Source: Robiginitomaculum sp.
Lineage (GTDB): Bacteria > Pseudomonadota > Alphaproteobacteria > Caulobacterales > Maricaulaceae
Assembly: GCA_016765135.1 (NCBI GenBank)
Contig: JAESQN010000028.1
Coordinates: 1-64,000, forward strand
Reading direction: 5' to 3'
DNA: 64,000 nucleotides
Both the position numbers and the translations under genes were made by a program. Positions 1 to 14,259 of the stretch are shown here, one piece after another (position 1 is the stretch's first letter; the number at the start of each line of letters is the position of its first letter). The notes beneath the pieces were generated by a model that saw only the letters and a list, made by a program, of their open reading frames with translations, ran no database searches and had not been told where the DNA came from.

Positions 1-480
1 CTGGAAGGCATTTTCGCTGACAGCGGATCCGTCGTTATGGCTGAATATTCAGGCATGACAGTTGCGGAACTGACTGATTTGCGCGCTAAACTCCGTGAGG
101 AGAACGCAACAATCAGAGTTGTTAAAAACCGTCTCGCTAAAATCGCACTCAAAGGAACGCCGGGCGAAGACCTGGCCGACTTGTTCAAAGGGCCGGTGGC
201 AATTGCCTATTCGGAAGATATGATCAGTGCGGCGAAAGTGACCGTAAAATTTGCCAAGGACAATGAGTATTTCAATGTCCTGGGCGGTATTGCGGGTGAT
301 GACATCGTTGATGTCGCTGGTGTGGTGACATTGTCATCAATGCCGTCACGCGAAGAACTTATTGGCATGGTAGCAATGCGTCTGCTGGGTCAAGCTTCTG
401 AAATCGGATCTCGTTTGAATGCACCAGGGAGCGCGCTTGCGGGCGCAATTTCGGTCATTGAAGAACGGGCCGCCGCCTAA
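1..480 (+). CDS. rplJ: 50S ribosomal protein L10 (5' end outside window)
   Basis: L10 anchors the L7/L12 dimers to the large subunit and forms the base of the ribosomal stalk. The frame is open from base 1, and residues encoded before the first ATG at 37 (ending GSVVMAEYSG) continue the family pattern, so the gene begins upstream of the window and ATG 37 is not the true start. The core RVVKNRLAKIAL is typical of the rRNA-binding domain. The C-terminal helix that binds L12 dimers ends in ERAAA. 159 residues are visible against about 170 usual. It is followed by rplL after 72 bases, the standard beta-operon order. The L10 autoregulatory leader would lie outside the window. Confidence 0.97.
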   Translation: MEGIFADSGSVVMAEYSGMTVAELTDLRAKLREENATIRVVKNRLAKIALKGTPGEDLADLFKGPVAIAYSEDMISAAKVTVKFAKDNEYFNVLGGIAGDDIVDVAGVVTLSSMPSREELIGMVAMRLLGQASEIGSRLNAPGSALAGAISVIEERAAA

Positions 481-552
481 AGAAAAGCTCAAGGGAATTT
501 AACAATAATCAGGCTTCGTAACACTCGAACTGAAACTTAAAAGGAAACTAAA

Positions 553-924
553 ATGGCTGATGTAGCTAAACTTGCAAAAGACTTGATGGCTTTGACCATC
601 ATGGAAGCAAAAGAACTAAATGATATTCTTGAAGAAAACGGCATCAAAGCCGCTGCTGTTGCAGTAGCTGGCCCGGCTGCTGGCGGCGACGCTGGCGGTG
701 CTGCCGAAGAAAAAACCGAATTTGATGTTGTGATGACATCATTCGGCGAAAAGAAAATCGCTGTGATTAAAGAAGTCCGCGTGATTACAGGTCTTGGCCT
801 GAAAGACGCTAAAGACTTGGTTGAAGCCGCGCCTAAGGCCATCAAAGAAGGTGTGTCTAAGGATGAGGCTGAAGAGGTTAAAGCCAAGCTGGAAGCAGCT
901 GGCGCGACCGTCGAAATTAAGTAA
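553..924 (+). CDS. rplL: 50S ribosomal protein L7/L12
   Basis: Stalk protein that recruits translation factors to the ribosome. At 123 residues it has the usual length. The N-terminal dimerisation helices (about residues 1-35), an Ala/Gly-rich flexible hinge (about 36-52) and the globular C-terminal domain beginning EKTEFDVV are all visible. The C-terminal domain carries the conserved [12 protein letters not shown] segment that contacts elongation factors. AAGGAAACTAAA precedes the ATG. It sits between rplJ and rpoB, and a strong hairpin lies just after the stop codon. Confidence 0.98.
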   Translation: MADVAKLAKDLMALTIMEAKELNDILEENGIKAAAVAVAGPAAGGDAGGAAEEKTEFDVVMTSFGEKKIAVIKEVRVITGLGLKDAKDLVEAAPKAIKEGVSKDEAEEVKAKLEAAGATVEIK

Positions 925-931
925 ACGACCG

Positions 932-959
932 TCCGGCGCACGCATTTGTGTGCGCCGGA
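932..959 (+). promoter_or_regulatory. rplL-rpoB intercistronic stem-loop
   Basis: A perfect 10-bp inverted repeat (TCCGGCGCAC / GTGCGCCGGA) with an 8-base loop begins 7 bases after the rplL stop. No U-run follows, so it is not a complete intrinsic terminator. In other bacteria the rplL-rpoB gap holds a partial attenuator or an RNase III processing site that lowers RNA polymerase expression relative to L12; the same role is inferred here. Confidence 0.6.
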
Positions 960-1061
960 TACGCTTTGCACCGGCTAGGTGTGCTGAACGGAACAGCTTA
1001 AATTTCGGTAAAGAATTTAGGGGGGCTCTCCCGGCCGCTCGCATTAAAAAAGGTGTCTTTG

Positions 1062-5141
<4,080 letters not shown>

Positions 5142-5191
5142 TTTCGGCGGCTAATATTAAAAGGGCGTTTGCCCGAACAAAGGAGACGATC

Positions 5192-8100
5192 ATGAACCAA
5201 GAGGTCATGAACATTTTCAATCCGGCCCAAGAAGGCCCAAGCTTTGACAGGATCAGAATTTCTTTGGCGTCGCCAGAGAAGATTTTGTCCTGGTCATTTG
5301 GTGAAATTCGCAAGCCCGAGACCATAAATTACCGGACATTCAAGCCCGAAAAAGACGGCTTGTTCTGTGCGCGTATCTTTGGCCCGACCAAGGACTATGA
5401 ATGCCTGTGCGGTAAATATAAACGCATGAAATACAAAGGCGTTGTCTGCGAGAAATGCGGCGTTGAAGTCACAGTCACCCGTGTGCGCCGCGAGCGTATG
5501 GGCCATATTGAATTGGCCGCACCTGTTGCGCATATTTGGTTCCTCAAATCCCTGCCGTCGCGCATCTCCACTTTGCTGGACATTACCCTCAAAGAAGTTG
5601 AGCGGATTTTGTACTTTGAAAGCTTTGTCATTACCGAGCCTGGCTTGACATCTCTGACCGAACGTCAGCTTCTGTCCGAAGAAGAATATCTCGACGCCCA
5701 GTCCGAATTTGGCGAAGACAGTTTTACCGCCAGTATTGGCGCCGAAGCCGTGCGCGAAATGCTCATGAGCCTTGACCTTGAAGCCGAGGTCGAGCGCGTG
5801 CGCTTTGACATGACCGAAACCGGTTCACAGCTCAAGCTGAAAAAATACCGTAAACGTCTGAAATTACTGGAAAACTTCATCTCGTCAGGCAATCGCCCTG
5901 AATGGATGGTGTTGACCATTGTACCGGTTATCCCGCCAGAGCTGCGTCCGTTGGTGCCGCTGGATGGTGGCCGTTTTGCTACCTCTGATCTGAACGATTT
6001 ATATCGCCGGGTTATCAACCGTAACAACCGCCTCAAGCGTTTGATTGAACTCCGTGCGCCGGACATTATTGTCCGCAACGAAAAACGTATGCTCCAGGAA
6101 TCCGTTGATGCGCTGATTGATAATGGTCGTCGTGGCCGGGTTATTACAGGTGCCAACAAGCGCCCGCTAAAATCCATGTCCGACATGCTCAAGGGTAAAC
6201 AGGGCCGTTTCCGCCAGAACTTGCTGGGGAAACGGGTTGATTATTCTGGTCGTTCCGTAATCGTGGTTGGCCCCGAATTGATGTTGCATCAATGTGGCCT
6301 GCCGAAGAAAATGGCGCTGGAATTGTTCAAGCCGTTTATCTATGCGCGTCTCGACGCCAAAGGTTTGTCCGGCACCGTTAAACAATCCAAAAAAATCGTT
6401 GAAAAACAACGCCCGGAAGTGTGGGATATTTTGGACGAAGTTATCCGCGAACATCCGATCCTCCTCAACCGTGCACCGACCCTCCATAGGCTCGGCATTC
6501 AGGCGTTCGAACCCGTACTGACAGAAGGCAAAGCCATTCGCTTGCATCCGCTGGTTTGTACGGCTTTCAATGCCGACTTTGACGGTGACCAAATGGCGGT
6601 TCACGTTCCGCTTTCTATTGAGAGCCAATTGGAATGCCGCGTGTTGATGATGTCTACCAACAACATTCTGTCGCCTGCCAACGGCAAGCCGATTATTGTT
6701 CCGTCCCAAGATATTGTCTTGGGTCTGTATTATATGTCAATCATGGTCGACGGCGAAAAAGGTGAGGGCAGGGCGTTCGCCAACATGCCGGAACTGGAAG
6801 CTGCGCTTGACGACAAACAAATCACCCTGCATTCAAAAATCAAAGGCCGCTTCAAGGTTGTTGACGAAGACGGCAATGTCACATGGGAGCTGGCCGAGAC
6901 CACTCCGGGGCGTCTTAAAATCGCGGAATACTTACCCGCACATCCGAAAATCCCTTATTCAGAGCTTAACGTGCTCATGGACAAAAAAGCGATTGGTTCA
7001 CTGATTGATCTGGTTTACCGCCATGCTGGTCAAAAAGCCACGGTGATATTCTGTGACAAGGTCATGGGTCTTGGTTTCAGGGAAGCCTGCAATGCCGGGA
7101 TTTCGTTCGGTAAGGACGACATGATTATCCCTGAAGAAAAAGCTAAATTGGTCGGCGATACCAAAGCCATGGTCAATGATTTCGAGCAACAATATGCTGA
7201 CGGTCTGATCACCAAGGGCGAGAAATACAACAAGGTTGTTGATGCCTGGTCAAAATGTACCGACAAGGTGGCTGATGCCATGATGGCCGAAACCGCCAAG
7301 CCGCGCAAAATCATCAACTCGGTCTTTATGATGGCTGATAGTGGTGCGCGTGGTTCCAAAAACCAGATGAAACAACTGGCTGGTATGCGCGGCCTGATGG
7401 CCAAACCGTCCGGCGAAATTATCGAAACGCCGATTATTTCCAACTTTAAAGAAGGCCTGTCGGTTCTGGAATATTTCAACTCCACTCACGGGGCCAGAAA
7501 AGGTCTGGCTGATACGGCGCTTAAAACCGCCAACTCCGGGTACCTAACCCGGCGTCTGGTGGATGTGGCGCAAGATTGTATCGTCAATGAACAAGACTGC
7601 GGTACGACCGAAGGCATCAAGCAAATCCCCGTTGTTGACAGCGGCGAAGTGGTTGTGTCCCTGGGCGAGCGTATGCTTGGCCGGACGTGCGCCGAAGATT
7701 TGCGCGATCCGTCTACGGGTGATGTGATGTTCCCGGCCAACACTTATGTGGACGAAGACATCGCACTTCAAATCGACAATAGCGGTTTGCAGGACGCCCG
7801 TGTGCGTTCGGCTCTGACTTGTGATACTGTGAACGGCATTTGCGCGGCTTGTTATGGCCGAGATTTGGCTCGCGGTACGCGGGTTAATATGGGCGAAGCG
7901 GTCGGCGTGATTGCGGCGCAATCCATCGGCGAGCCTGGTACCCAATTGACTATGCGGACTTTCCATATTGGCGGTACTGCGTCGGTTTCCGACAAATCCG
8001 TGACCGAAAGTTCTAACGAAGGCAAGGTTGTCTATATCAACGGCAATATTGTTGAGGATAGCGCTGGCATTTTGGTGGTCATGGGCCGCAATATGCAAAT

Positions 8101-9400
8101 CGCCGTCCATTCCAAAGACGGTAAAGAGCTGGAGCTTCACAAGGTCAGCTACGGCTCTAAAGTATCCGTCAAGGACGGCGCCAAAATAGCTCGCGGCGAC
8201 AAGATCAACGAATGGGATCCCTATTCCGAGCCTATCCTGACGGAAGTTGGCGGCATGGTTAAATTGGTCGATATGATCGACGGTGTGTCCGTGCGCGAAG
8301 AAACCGACGAAGAAACCGGCATTACGTCCAAGGTTATTGTCGATTGGCGTTCATCCGCCAAGGGTGGTGATCTCCAGCCAATGGCGATTATTCAAGACAA
8401 AGACGGCGAACCCATGAAAAATGCAAATGGCAATGTGGCAAGCTATATGCTGGCAGTTGGCGCGATTTTGTCGGTTAATGACGACGATATGGTTCACGCT
8501 GGTGACAGCCTGGCCCGTATCGCTAAAGGCGGTGCGACCCAGCGAGATATCACCGGTGGTTTGCCGCGTGTGGCTGAATTGTTTGAAGCCCGTAAGCCAA
8601 AAGACGATGCCGTAATTGCCGATATGGACGGTGTGATTGAATTTGTGCGCGAGTATAAAAACAAGCGCCGTATCCAGATCACTCCGGACGACGAAAATAT
8701 GGAGCCGTCCACATTCCTGATCGCCAAGGGCAAGCATATGTCCGTGCGCGAAGGCGACCGTGTGGTCAAAGGCGATTACCTTATCGACGGTAATCCTGCG
8801 CCCCATGATATTCTGGAAATCCTCGGCGTTGAGGCTTTGGCGGAATATATGATCGACGAAGTGCAGGCGGTTTACCGCCTGCAAGGTGTGCCGATTAACG
8901 ACAAGCATATCGAAGTTATCGTGCGCCAGATGTTGCAAAAAGTTGAGATCACCGATCCGGGCGATACCAGCCTGCTCATAGCCGAGCAGATTGACCGTAT
9001 CGAATTTGCCGAGGTTAATGCGGCATTGCTGGAACGCGATAAAGACAAAGAACCTGCGAGAGCCAAACCGTTCTTGCTCGGCATTACCAAAGCGTCTTTG
9101 CAAACTCGTTCGTTCATCTCTGCGGCGTCCTTCCAGGAAACCACCCGCGTGCTGACCGAAGCATCGGTGCAGGGCAAGGAAGACATGCTCGAAGGCTTGA
9201 AAGAAAACGTCATCGTTGGTCGTCTAATCCCGGCTGGTACAGGCGCGACTTTGCGCAAATACCAAAACCTGGCCAATGCCCGCGATACCAAACTCCTGGC
9301 AGAACGCGCCGCAGGCGTAGCGCCAAGCGACGAAAGCCTACCAGCGGAGATAGCGGAGGCTGCGAAGAAAGAAGAGAGCGGAGACGAAGCGGGGGCTTAA
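5192..9400 (+). CDS. rpoC: DNA-directed RNA polymerase subunit beta'
   Basis: Largest RNA polymerase subunit, 1402 residues, carrying the catalytic magnesium site. The N-terminal zinc-binding cysteines ([20 protein letters not shown]), the NADFDGD catalytic triad motif at about residue 460 and the trigger-loop/bridge-helix region ([20 protein letters not shown]) are all present. AAAGGAGACGATC gives a strong ribosome binding site before ATG 5192. The gene ends with an acidic, low-complexity tail. A terminator follows 22 bases later, so rpoC closes this operon; rpsL-rpsG-fusA-tuf, often the next genes, are not here. Confidence 0.99.
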   Translation: MNQEVMNIFNPAQEGPSFDRIRISLASPEKILSWSFGEIRKPETINYRTFKPEKDGLFCARIFGPTKDYECLCGKYKRMKYKGVVCEKCGVEVTVTRVRRERMGHIELAAPVAHIWFLKSLPSRISTLLDITLKEVERILYFESFVITEPGLTSLTERQLLSEEEYLDAQSEFGEDSFTASIGAEAVREMLMSLDLEAEVERVRFDMTETGSQLKLKKYRKRLKLLENFISSGNRPEWMVLTIVPVIPPELRPLVPLDGGRFATSDLNDLYRRVINRNNRLKRLIELRAPDIIVRNEKRMLQESVDALIDNGRRGRVITGANKRPLKSMSDMLKGKQGRFRQNLLGKRVDYSGRSVIVVGPELMLHQCGLPKKMALELFKPFIYARLDAKGLSGTVKQSKKIVEKQRPEVWDILDEVIREHPILLNRAPTLHRLGIQAFEPVLTEGKAIRLHPLVCTAFNADFDGDQMAVHVPLSIESQLECRVLMMSTNNILSPANGKPIIVPSQDIVLGLYYMSIMVDGEKGEGRAFANMPELEAALDDKQITLHSKIKGRFKVVDEDGNVTWELAETTPGRLKIAEYLPAHPKIPYSELNVLMDKKAIGSLIDLVYRHAGQKATVIFCDKVMGLGFREACNAGISFGKDDMIIPEEKAKLVGDTKAMVNDFEQQYADGLITKGEKYNKVVDAWSKCTDKVADAMMAETAKPRKIINSVFMMADSGARGSKNQMKQLAGMRGLMAKPSGEIIETPIISNFKEGLSVLEYFNSTHGARKGLADTALKTANSGYLTRRLVDVAQDCIVNEQDCGTTEGIKQIPVVDSGEVVVSLGERMLGRTCAEDLRDPSTGDVMFPANTYVDEDIALQIDNSGLQDARVRSALTCDTVNGICAACYGRDLARGTRVNMGEAVGVIAAQSIGEPGTQLTMRTFHIGGTASVSDKSVTESSNEGKVVYINGNIVEDSAGILVVMGRNMQIAVHSKDGKELELHKVSYGSKVSVKDGAKIARGDKINEWDPYSEPILTEVGGMVKLVDMIDGVSVREETDEETGITSKVIVDWRSSAKGGDLQPMAIIQDKDGEPMKNANGNVASYMLAVGAILSVNDDDMVHAGDSLARIAKGGATQRDITGGLPRVAELFEARKPKDDAVIADMDGVIEFVREYKNKRRIQITPDDENMEPSTFLIAKGKHMSVREGDRVVKGDYLIDGNPAPHDILEILGVEALAEYMIDEVQAVYRLQGVPINDKHIEVIVRQMLQKVEITDPGDTSLLIAEQIDRIEFAEVNAALLERDKDKEPARAKPFLLGITKASLQTRSFISAASFQETTRVLTEASVQGKEDMLEGLKENVIVGRLIPAGTGATLRKYQNLANARDTKLLAERAAGVAPSDESLPAEIAEAAKKEESGDEAGA

Positions 9401-9422
9401 ATTCTAACTGTCATATGAGAAT

Positions 9423-9451
9423 AAAAACCCGGTCATTTGGCCGGGTTTTTT
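9423..9451 (+). terminator. Rho-independent terminator after rpoC
   Basis: AAAAACCCGG pairs with CCGGGTTTTT around an 8-base loop, and the 3' arm runs into a T tract. It is the expected end of the rplJL-rpoBC transcript. The A/T ends also allow weak termination on the other strand. Confidence 0.9.
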
Positions 9452-9504
9452 ATTGCGGTTTGATAGGGCATTGAAATAATTCTCAGAACTGTTAATGCTA
9501 TTGA

Positions 9505-10155
9505 ATGAAAAATATTTTACTCGCGTTCATAATGAGTTTGGTTATTTGGTCTCCAGATATCTACGCGCAAGACGATGTAGAACTCGAAGACATTTTAATT
9601 CACTCCGACCTTCCTTTATGGGGTTCAAAATCAAAAAATGTGTGGCCTCAATCATTCGTGGACGACACCTCTTTTGGCTGTGCTAGTAAAATTAAATTTG
9701 GTGATTGGAAATACACTGAAGGGGAAGAAATTGATAGCTGGTTCAGATTGACTAATTATGGCGTGTTTCACTGCTATCTAATGGTGCGCAAAGCCTATGA
9801 CCGAAGCAATTTGAAGGCTAAAGATTGGCAGCCCACTTATTTGATAGAAATAGATCAAGTGAAGCATGGTCAAAAAACACTGGGATTATCGATTTTGCAG
9901 TTAGGTGCGCGACCTGGCAGCGATTATATATTGCTAGCCCATGACAAAAGTGACGACATGGTAAAAACCTACTATGTGTTACAAAGAGCATGCTCCCGTA
10001 AAAATACTCGGACGGGGCCTGAAATGGATATTTTAAGTACGCGGTATTGCGCCGTTAATTCAAAGAGAGAACTCATCCGCATGGCCAAGAAAATGGCAAA
10101 GCGGCCGCCTTTGGGGAAACTTGTTTTTGTTACAAGTGAAATAGGTGATGAGTAA
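9505..10155 (+). CDS. Hypothetical secreted protein
   Basis: A 216-residue protein not recognised as any family. The first 20 or so residues (MKNILLAFIMSLVIWSP) form a typical signal peptide with likely cleavage after DIYA. The mature part holds four cysteines (in FGCAS, FHCYL, RACSR and RYCAV), consistent with two periplasmic disulfides. The middle looks beta-rich (YLIEIDQVKHG, LGLSILQLGARPG). The DNA is visibly more AT-rich than the flanking genes and the ribosome binding site is weak, which may mean acquisition from elsewhere. It is a single gene between the rpoC terminator and a convergent dehydrogenase gene. Confidence 0.7.
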   Translation: MKNILLAFIMSLVIWSPDIYAQDDVELEDILIHSDLPLWGSKSKNVWPQSFVDDTSFGCASKIKFGDWKYTEGEEIDSWFRLTNYGVFHCYLMVRKAYDRSNLKAKDWQPTYLIEIDQVKHGQKTLGLSILQLGARPGSDYILLAHDKSDDMVKTYYVLQRACSRKNTRTGPEMDILSTRYCAVNSKRELIRMAKKMAKRPPLGKLVFVTSEIGDE

Positions 10156-10195
10156 CTGACTAGGGTAGTTGTTGCCGGGTTTTTATCTTGGCGTT

Positions 10196-11335
10196 TTATT
10201 TCGGCGTCAGGCGCAGTAATTTGCCGTTGGTTTTATCGTCGGTCAGGACAAGAATGCTGCCGTCCGGGGCCGTGCGGACATCGCGGATACGGGCGTTTAA
10301 ATCGGCCAACAAGCTTTCTTCGCTGATAAATTTGCCGTCTTCAAGATCAACCCGGCGCACATCACGCGATACCAAACCGCCGATAAAAGCATCCCCGTTC
10401 CAGTCCGGAAACAAATCACCCCGGTAAATGGTTAGACCAGACGGGGCAATAGACGGCGTCCAATCTGTGACGAACGGTTCCATACCGGCATAGCTCTGAA
10501 ACGGTGTGATTTTCGCACCGGTATAATCTGTGCCCGTGGTGGTAATGGGCCAGCCGTAATTTTTACCGGGCGCAATAATATTCAGCTCATCGCCGCCTTT
10601 AGCCCCGTGTTCATGTGACCATAGTTTGCCGCTGTCGAAATGCAGGCCTTGGCTATTGCGGTGGCCCAGGCTGTAAATCTCGGGGCGTACACCATCTACG
10701 CCGACAAATGGGTTGTCTTTTGGCACGGAGCCGTCCGGGTTAATCCGCACGATCTTGCCCAAATGCGAGGCTTTGTCTTGTGCGGCTTCGCGGTGGGCGA
10801 AGCCTTCACCCAAGCTTAGAACCAACGTTCCGTCCGCCAAAAAGGCAATACGTCCACCAAAATGCGACGAGGTATCGTTACGCGGCGCGGCGTGGAACAA
10901 TTCTTTGCGCTCAACAAGTTCGCCCCCCACCAGTCGCGCCCGCACCAAAGCCGTGCCGTTGGCTTTTTTTGTGCCTTTGGCATAGGCGAAATAGACGGTG
11001 CGTGTTTGCGCAAAATCAGGTGCCAGTACAATGTCAAACAATCCGGCATGCCCTTCAACATAAATATCACCCGGCAGGCCCGCGATCTCTGTGCGCGAGC
11101 CGTCCGCAGTAATATGCAACAAATATCCGGGGTGTTCCGTAACCAAAAAACTGCCGTCCGCTAGACTGGCGACACTCCAGGGTGCGCGTAATTTATCCGC
11201 AATGGTTTGCACATTTACGGCTGTCTGGCTGATCGTGACTTCTGGCCTTTGTGTGTTTTGTTGATCCGGGGCGGGCGAACAGGCGGATGCCAACAGGGTG
11301 AGTGCCAAACTTAAACCAATATATTGCTTGTTCAT
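10196..11335 (-). CDS. PQQ-dependent sugar dehydrogenase (YliI/GSDH-like), lipoprotein
   Basis: A 379-residue soluble-glucose/sorbosone dehydrogenase family member, expected to oxidise an aldose with PQQ in the periplasm. The N-terminus is a lipoprotein signal with lipobox LASAC near residue 19. The family blocks are clear: PWSVASLADGSFLVTEHPG at the first blade, GLFDIVLAPDF, LGKIVRINPDGSVPKDNPF, then EIYSLGHRNSQGL and HGAKGGDELNIIAPGKNYGW, which contain residues that line the PQQ and calcium sites in characterised relatives. The ribosome binding site AGGAGCGAAGAA precedes the ATG. Substrate cannot be told from sequence, and a PQQ biosynthesis locus is not in the window. Confidence 0.88.
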   Translation of the reverse strand: MNKQYIGLSLALTLLASACSPAPDQQNTQRPEVTISQTAVNVQTIADKLRAPWSVASLADGSFLVTEHPGYLLHITADGSRTEIAGLPGDIYVEGHAGLFDIVLAPDFAQTRTVYFAYAKGTKKANGTALVRARLVGGELVERKELFHAAPRNDTSSHFGGRIAFLADGTLVLSLGEGFAHREAAQDKASHLGKIVRINPDGSVPKDNPFVGVDGVRPEIYSLGHRNSQGLHFDSGKLWSHEHGAKGGDELNIIAPGKNYGWPITTTGTDYTGAKITPFQSYAGMEPFVTDWTPSIAPSGLTIYRGDLFPDWNGDAFIGGLVSRDVRRVDLEDGKFISEESLLADLNARIRDVRTAPDGSILVLTDDKTNGKLLRLTPK

Positions 11336-11415
11336 TTCTTCGCTCCTGCCTTGACCTTTGCGTAAAGACTAGCCCATATTAGCGTGAAGTGAAAGCCCGA
11401 AGCGGAGAGCCGACA

Positions 11416-11901
11416 ATGATAAAAAACAAAACGGTCCGCCGGATTATTAAAACAGGATTGGTTTTTATTTTGAGCGTGGTCATCGCCACATTGGTCGCCA
11501 CCCTGTTTTCAACCCAATTTGTCATTGCCGGGCTGACAGGGGCGGGCGCGGAAATTAGTTTGGGCGTGCGTCTGGACATGACCCTGTACGACCTTAGCTA
11601 TTTGGGGCCGCTTTACGGGATTTTTATTTTCATCGGTCTGACCATTGCCTTCCCGGTGGCTGCTCTGGTTCACCGCTTCGCCAAAACCAAACGAGCTGTA
11701 ATTTACGTGGTCGCAGGCATGGCTTGCTTCGTGGTCATGCTCTACCTCATGCAAGCCGTGTTTTTCGGTGTCCCGATTATCGCGGGCGCAAGAAGCGCAA
11801 TGGGTCTAGGGTTTCAAGCCTTGGCGGGCGGATTAGCGGGTTATGTATTTGCGAGATTGACCAAGCGTAGCGTTGTTAAAAGAGGGTTGGAAAACCTCTA
11901 A
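11416..11901 (+). CDS. Small integral membrane protein, unknown
   Basis: 161 residues with four predicted membrane spans: about 10-33 (TGLVFILSVVIATLVATLF), 57-80, 97-119 and 127-148. A GTG at 11389 is in frame, but ATG 11416 follows GGAGAG at good spacing and gives a clean N-in start with basic residues (IKNKTVRRIIK). No enzymatic motif was recognised; spacing and glycine content resemble small uncharacterised alphaproteobacterial membrane proteins. It is divergent from the dehydrogenase gene (81 bases between starts) and convergent with sppA. Confidence 0.75.
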   Translation: MIKNKTVRRIIKTGLVFILSVVIATLVATLFSTQFVIAGLTGAGAEISLGVRLDMTLYDLSYLGPLYGIFIFIGLTIAFPVAALVHRFAKTKRAVIYVVAGMACFVVMLYLMQAVFFGVPIIAGARSAMGLGFQALAGGLAGYVFARLTKRSVVKRGLENL

Positions 11902-11912
11902 TTAACCCAACC

Positions 11913-13697
11913 CTACTCAAATTTCGGCAAGTCCGCTTTTAGTTGTGCTTGGCCGCGTTCGTTCATTAGGGCTTTGGCGCGCATGAAGGCCTGGAATTCG
12001 GCGGAGTTTGTCAAGGCCTGTAGCTCTTGCAATGAGGCTGTGGCCTCGGCGGTGACATTGAACATTTGTTCCAGCTTTTCCATATCAGTTAGTTCGCGTG
12101 GGAATTTGCGGATATTCACTTCAGTGTCTGCGTCGATCTCGGCCAGTTCTTTAGCGATTTCCAACGCTTTCATAAAGCCGCCAAGTTCGTCCACCAAACC
12201 AATTTCCTTGGCTTGGACGCCCGTCCACACCCGGCCTTTGGCGATTTCGCGCACTTGCTCGATTGTCATGCCCCGGCCTTCCGCGACTTTGGAGGTGAAA
12301 TCGTTATAGATATCTTCCATGCTCCCCCGGAAGGCTTCGCGGTTGCTATCGCTCCACGGCTCAAAGGCGGAATAGGCTGCGGAAAATTCACCGCCGATAT
12401 TGACCGCTTCCACATTAAAGCCGATCTTGGCAGTGGTGTCTTTGATGTTGACCAGCCCGGCCAACACACCAATAGACCCGGTGATGGTGGTCGGCATGGC
12501 AACTATTTTATCAGCAGGGGCGGCGACATAATAGCCGCCCGAAGCCGCGTATTGACCCATGGAGACAACAACCGGTTTACCGGCGGCTTTGGCTTTGACA
12601 ACTGCGTCCCAAATTTGATCAGACGCTGTGGCCGAGCCGCCGGGACTATCGATGCGCAAGATAATGGCTTTGACTTTATCATTCTTGGAAGCCTTGATGA
12701 TGGCTTTAGACAAGGTGTCGCTGCCCATGGACAAATTGTTGGAAAACGGGTTGGAGCCGTCTTCGGAACTGCCGAGTACCACGGCGCCCTGGCCGCCGAC
12801 AAAAGCTATCAAAGGCCCGGTGTTAAACCCGACGCCGTAATCAGCTACGCTTTGGAAAGCGGCGTCTTTACCGGCTTTCTTCTTGGCGTATTGCTGGGCA
12901 TCTACATAATGGCCGAGCTTGTCCACATAGCCAAGTTCCTTGGCTTGTTCGGCGCTGTGGGGTGCGTTTTGCAAGAAGGACAAAAACGCATTTTCAGACA
13001 AGCCCCGGTCAGCGGCAATATTGCTGACATTGCTGTCCATCAAGGATTGGAGCAGGCCTGTCATGCTTTCCCTGTGGGCCGGGGTCATGGTCTTTTCGGT
13101 ATAGGTGTTGGCCGCGTTCTTGTATTCATGGAACTGGATAAATTGTGGCTTGGCATCAAGTTTTTCAAACACGCCGCCCAAAAACTGAACCTCGCCGCGC
13201 ATGCCGGCCAGAGAGAAACTGGTGGTGCTTTGCAACCAAATCTCGTCCGCCGCCGCTACCGACATATAGGCGGGCAGGCTCGTGCCTTCAAACCCCTGGG
13301 CGTGGGCGATAACGAATTTGCCGCTGGACTTGAAGTCAATAATAGCAGTGCGCAGTTCTTCGGCTTTGGCGGGGGACATGCCCCAGCCATTGGCGCGGAT
13401 GAACAAGCCTTTGATTTTCTTGTCGTCTTTGGCTCGGTGGAGGGCGCGTACCGTGCTAACGACAGATAAAGGTTTGTCGCCAAAAAGAGAGGCGCCACCG
13501 CTATGGTCGAGCATGGGTTTGCGCAAATCCAGCGTCAGGACAATCGCGTCTCCGGCAACTTCGTCTTTCTTGGCGGCTGAGCCAATAGCCGCGCCTACCA
13601 ACATTGCGAAGAATATGAACAGCAAAAACATGGCCACAAAAAAGCCAATGACAGACGCAAATAAGGAAATGAAAAAGTGACGCATTAAAATACCCAT
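11913..13697 (-). CDS. sppA: Signal peptide peptidase SppA (67 kDa type)
   Basis: Membrane-anchored S49 serine protease that degrades cleaved signal peptides on the periplasmic side. At 594 residues it is the long, two-domain type. An N-terminal membrane helix (about 6-35) is followed by two tandem S49 domains. The catalytic pair is recognisable: Lys193 in EYKNAANTY and Ser386 in AASGGYYVAAPAD, matching the E. coli Lys209/Ser409 arrangement. ATG 13697 and ATG 13685 (four codons later) are both possible starts; neither has a strong ribosome binding site. It is a single gene, convergent with the small membrane protein at 11416. Confidence 0.95.
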   Translation of the reverse strand: MGILMRHFFISLFASVIGFFVAMFLLFIFFAMLVGAAIGSAAKKDEVAGDAIVLTLDLRKPMLDHSGGASLFGDKPLSVVSTVRALHRAKDDKKIKGLFIRANGWGMSPAKAEELRTAIIDFKSSGKFVIAHAQGFEGTSLPAYMSVAAADEIWLQSTTSFSLAGMRGEVQFLGGVFEKLDAKPQFIQFHEYKNAANTYTEKTMTPAHRESMTGLLQSLMDSNVSNIAADRGLSENAFLSFLQNAPHSAEQAKELGYVDKLGHYVDAQQYAKKKAGKDAAFQSVADYGVGFNTGPLIAFVGGQGAVVLGSSEDGSNPFSNNLSMGSDTLSKAIIKASKNDKVKAIILRIDSPGGSATASDQIWDAVVKAKAAGKPVVVSMGQYAASGGYYVAAPADKIVAMPTTITGSIGVLAGLVNIKDTTAKIGFNVEAVNIGGEFSAAYSAFEPWSDSNREAFRGSMEDIYNDFTSKVAEGRGMTIEQVREIAKGRVWTGVQAKEIGLVDELGGFMKALEIAKELAEIDADTEVNIRKFPRELTDMEKLEQMFNVTAEATASLQELQALTNSAEFQAFMRAKALMNERGQAQLKADLPKFE

Positions 13698-13941
13698 TAT
13701 ATGAAGTTTAAAGAAACAATCTGATTTATATTTGACTTATATTATTGTCCCCTATGGCATGTATTTAGGCAAATGCAAAGATTATTCTCGATAAACGATA
13801 ATAAATTTGCAGACGGGGTGGTGAGGGGTTAATTGTACAAATAGACCGAAAAACCCATTGCATTCTTTTGGCTTTGACGATAATAAGCGGCCCTTGCTTG
13901 GCTTGGCAATATGTCAGGCAGCAATACAGGCACTGCGCTTT

Positions 13942-14015
13942 TGGGGCGTAGCCAAGCGGTAAGGCATCGGGTTTTGATCCCGTGATCGTTGGTTCGAATC
14001 CAGCCGCCCCAACCA
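13942..14015 (+). tRNA. tRNA-Gln (anticodon TTG)
   Basis: The cloverleaf folds by eye. Acceptor stem TGGGGCG pairs with CGCCCCA. The D arm is AGCCAAGCGGTAAGGCA. The anticodon stem CGGG/CCCG encloses loop TTTTGAT with anticodon TTG. The T arm TTGG-TTCGAAT-CCAG is followed by discriminator A and an encoded CCA. Length is 74 including CCA. It sits alone between sppA and the TonB cluster, with no integrase or duplicated 3' end nearby. Confidence 0.97.
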
Positions 14016-14259
14016 GTGCTTGATATTTCGCAATCATACACATTAAAGTTTTTACTTGCGCATTGGGGAAGTCCTAGGGGGGCGCGACTCGAAAAATTCG
14101 CCCCTGTCAAGGGCGTTATTTTCAAAAAAAGGCAAAAAAAATGCGTTTTGGTACATCCTAACGATTGATTAACCCGAAAGAGGCGTGTAAGCGTTGTCTT
14201 AACAAATAACAAAATGACTATCATCTTGAGTTGGTGGTTTGAAATATCGGGAGCTGTGT

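Noticed and set aside
8351-9103. 250-codon open frame antisense to rpoC
   Set aside because: Shadow of rpoC; no ribosome binding site and no domain.
10716-10740. TTGGCACGG as a second sigma-54 promoter
   Set aside because: It lies inside the sugar dehydrogenase gene and has no -12 TTGC element at the required spacing.
12213-13469. 418-codon open frame on the plus strand inside sppA
   Set aside because: It is antisense to a gene with intact catalytic residues, has no ribosome binding site and shows the biased composition of a shadow frame.
13785-13815. CGATAAACGATAATAA as a Fur box upstream of sppA
   Set aside because: Only half-site similarity and no palindrome of proper spacing; AT-rich DNA gives such matches by chance.
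13942-14015. tRNA-Gln as an integration site for a mobile island
   Set aside because: No integrase gene, no duplicated tRNA 3' end, and the flanking genes are ordinary core-type genes.
14079-14104. GC-rich hairpin after tRNA-Gln (GGGGCG / CGCCCC) as a terminator
   Set aside because: Only a 6-bp stem with a 14-base loop and no T run after it; could not be supported as a terminator or RNA gene.
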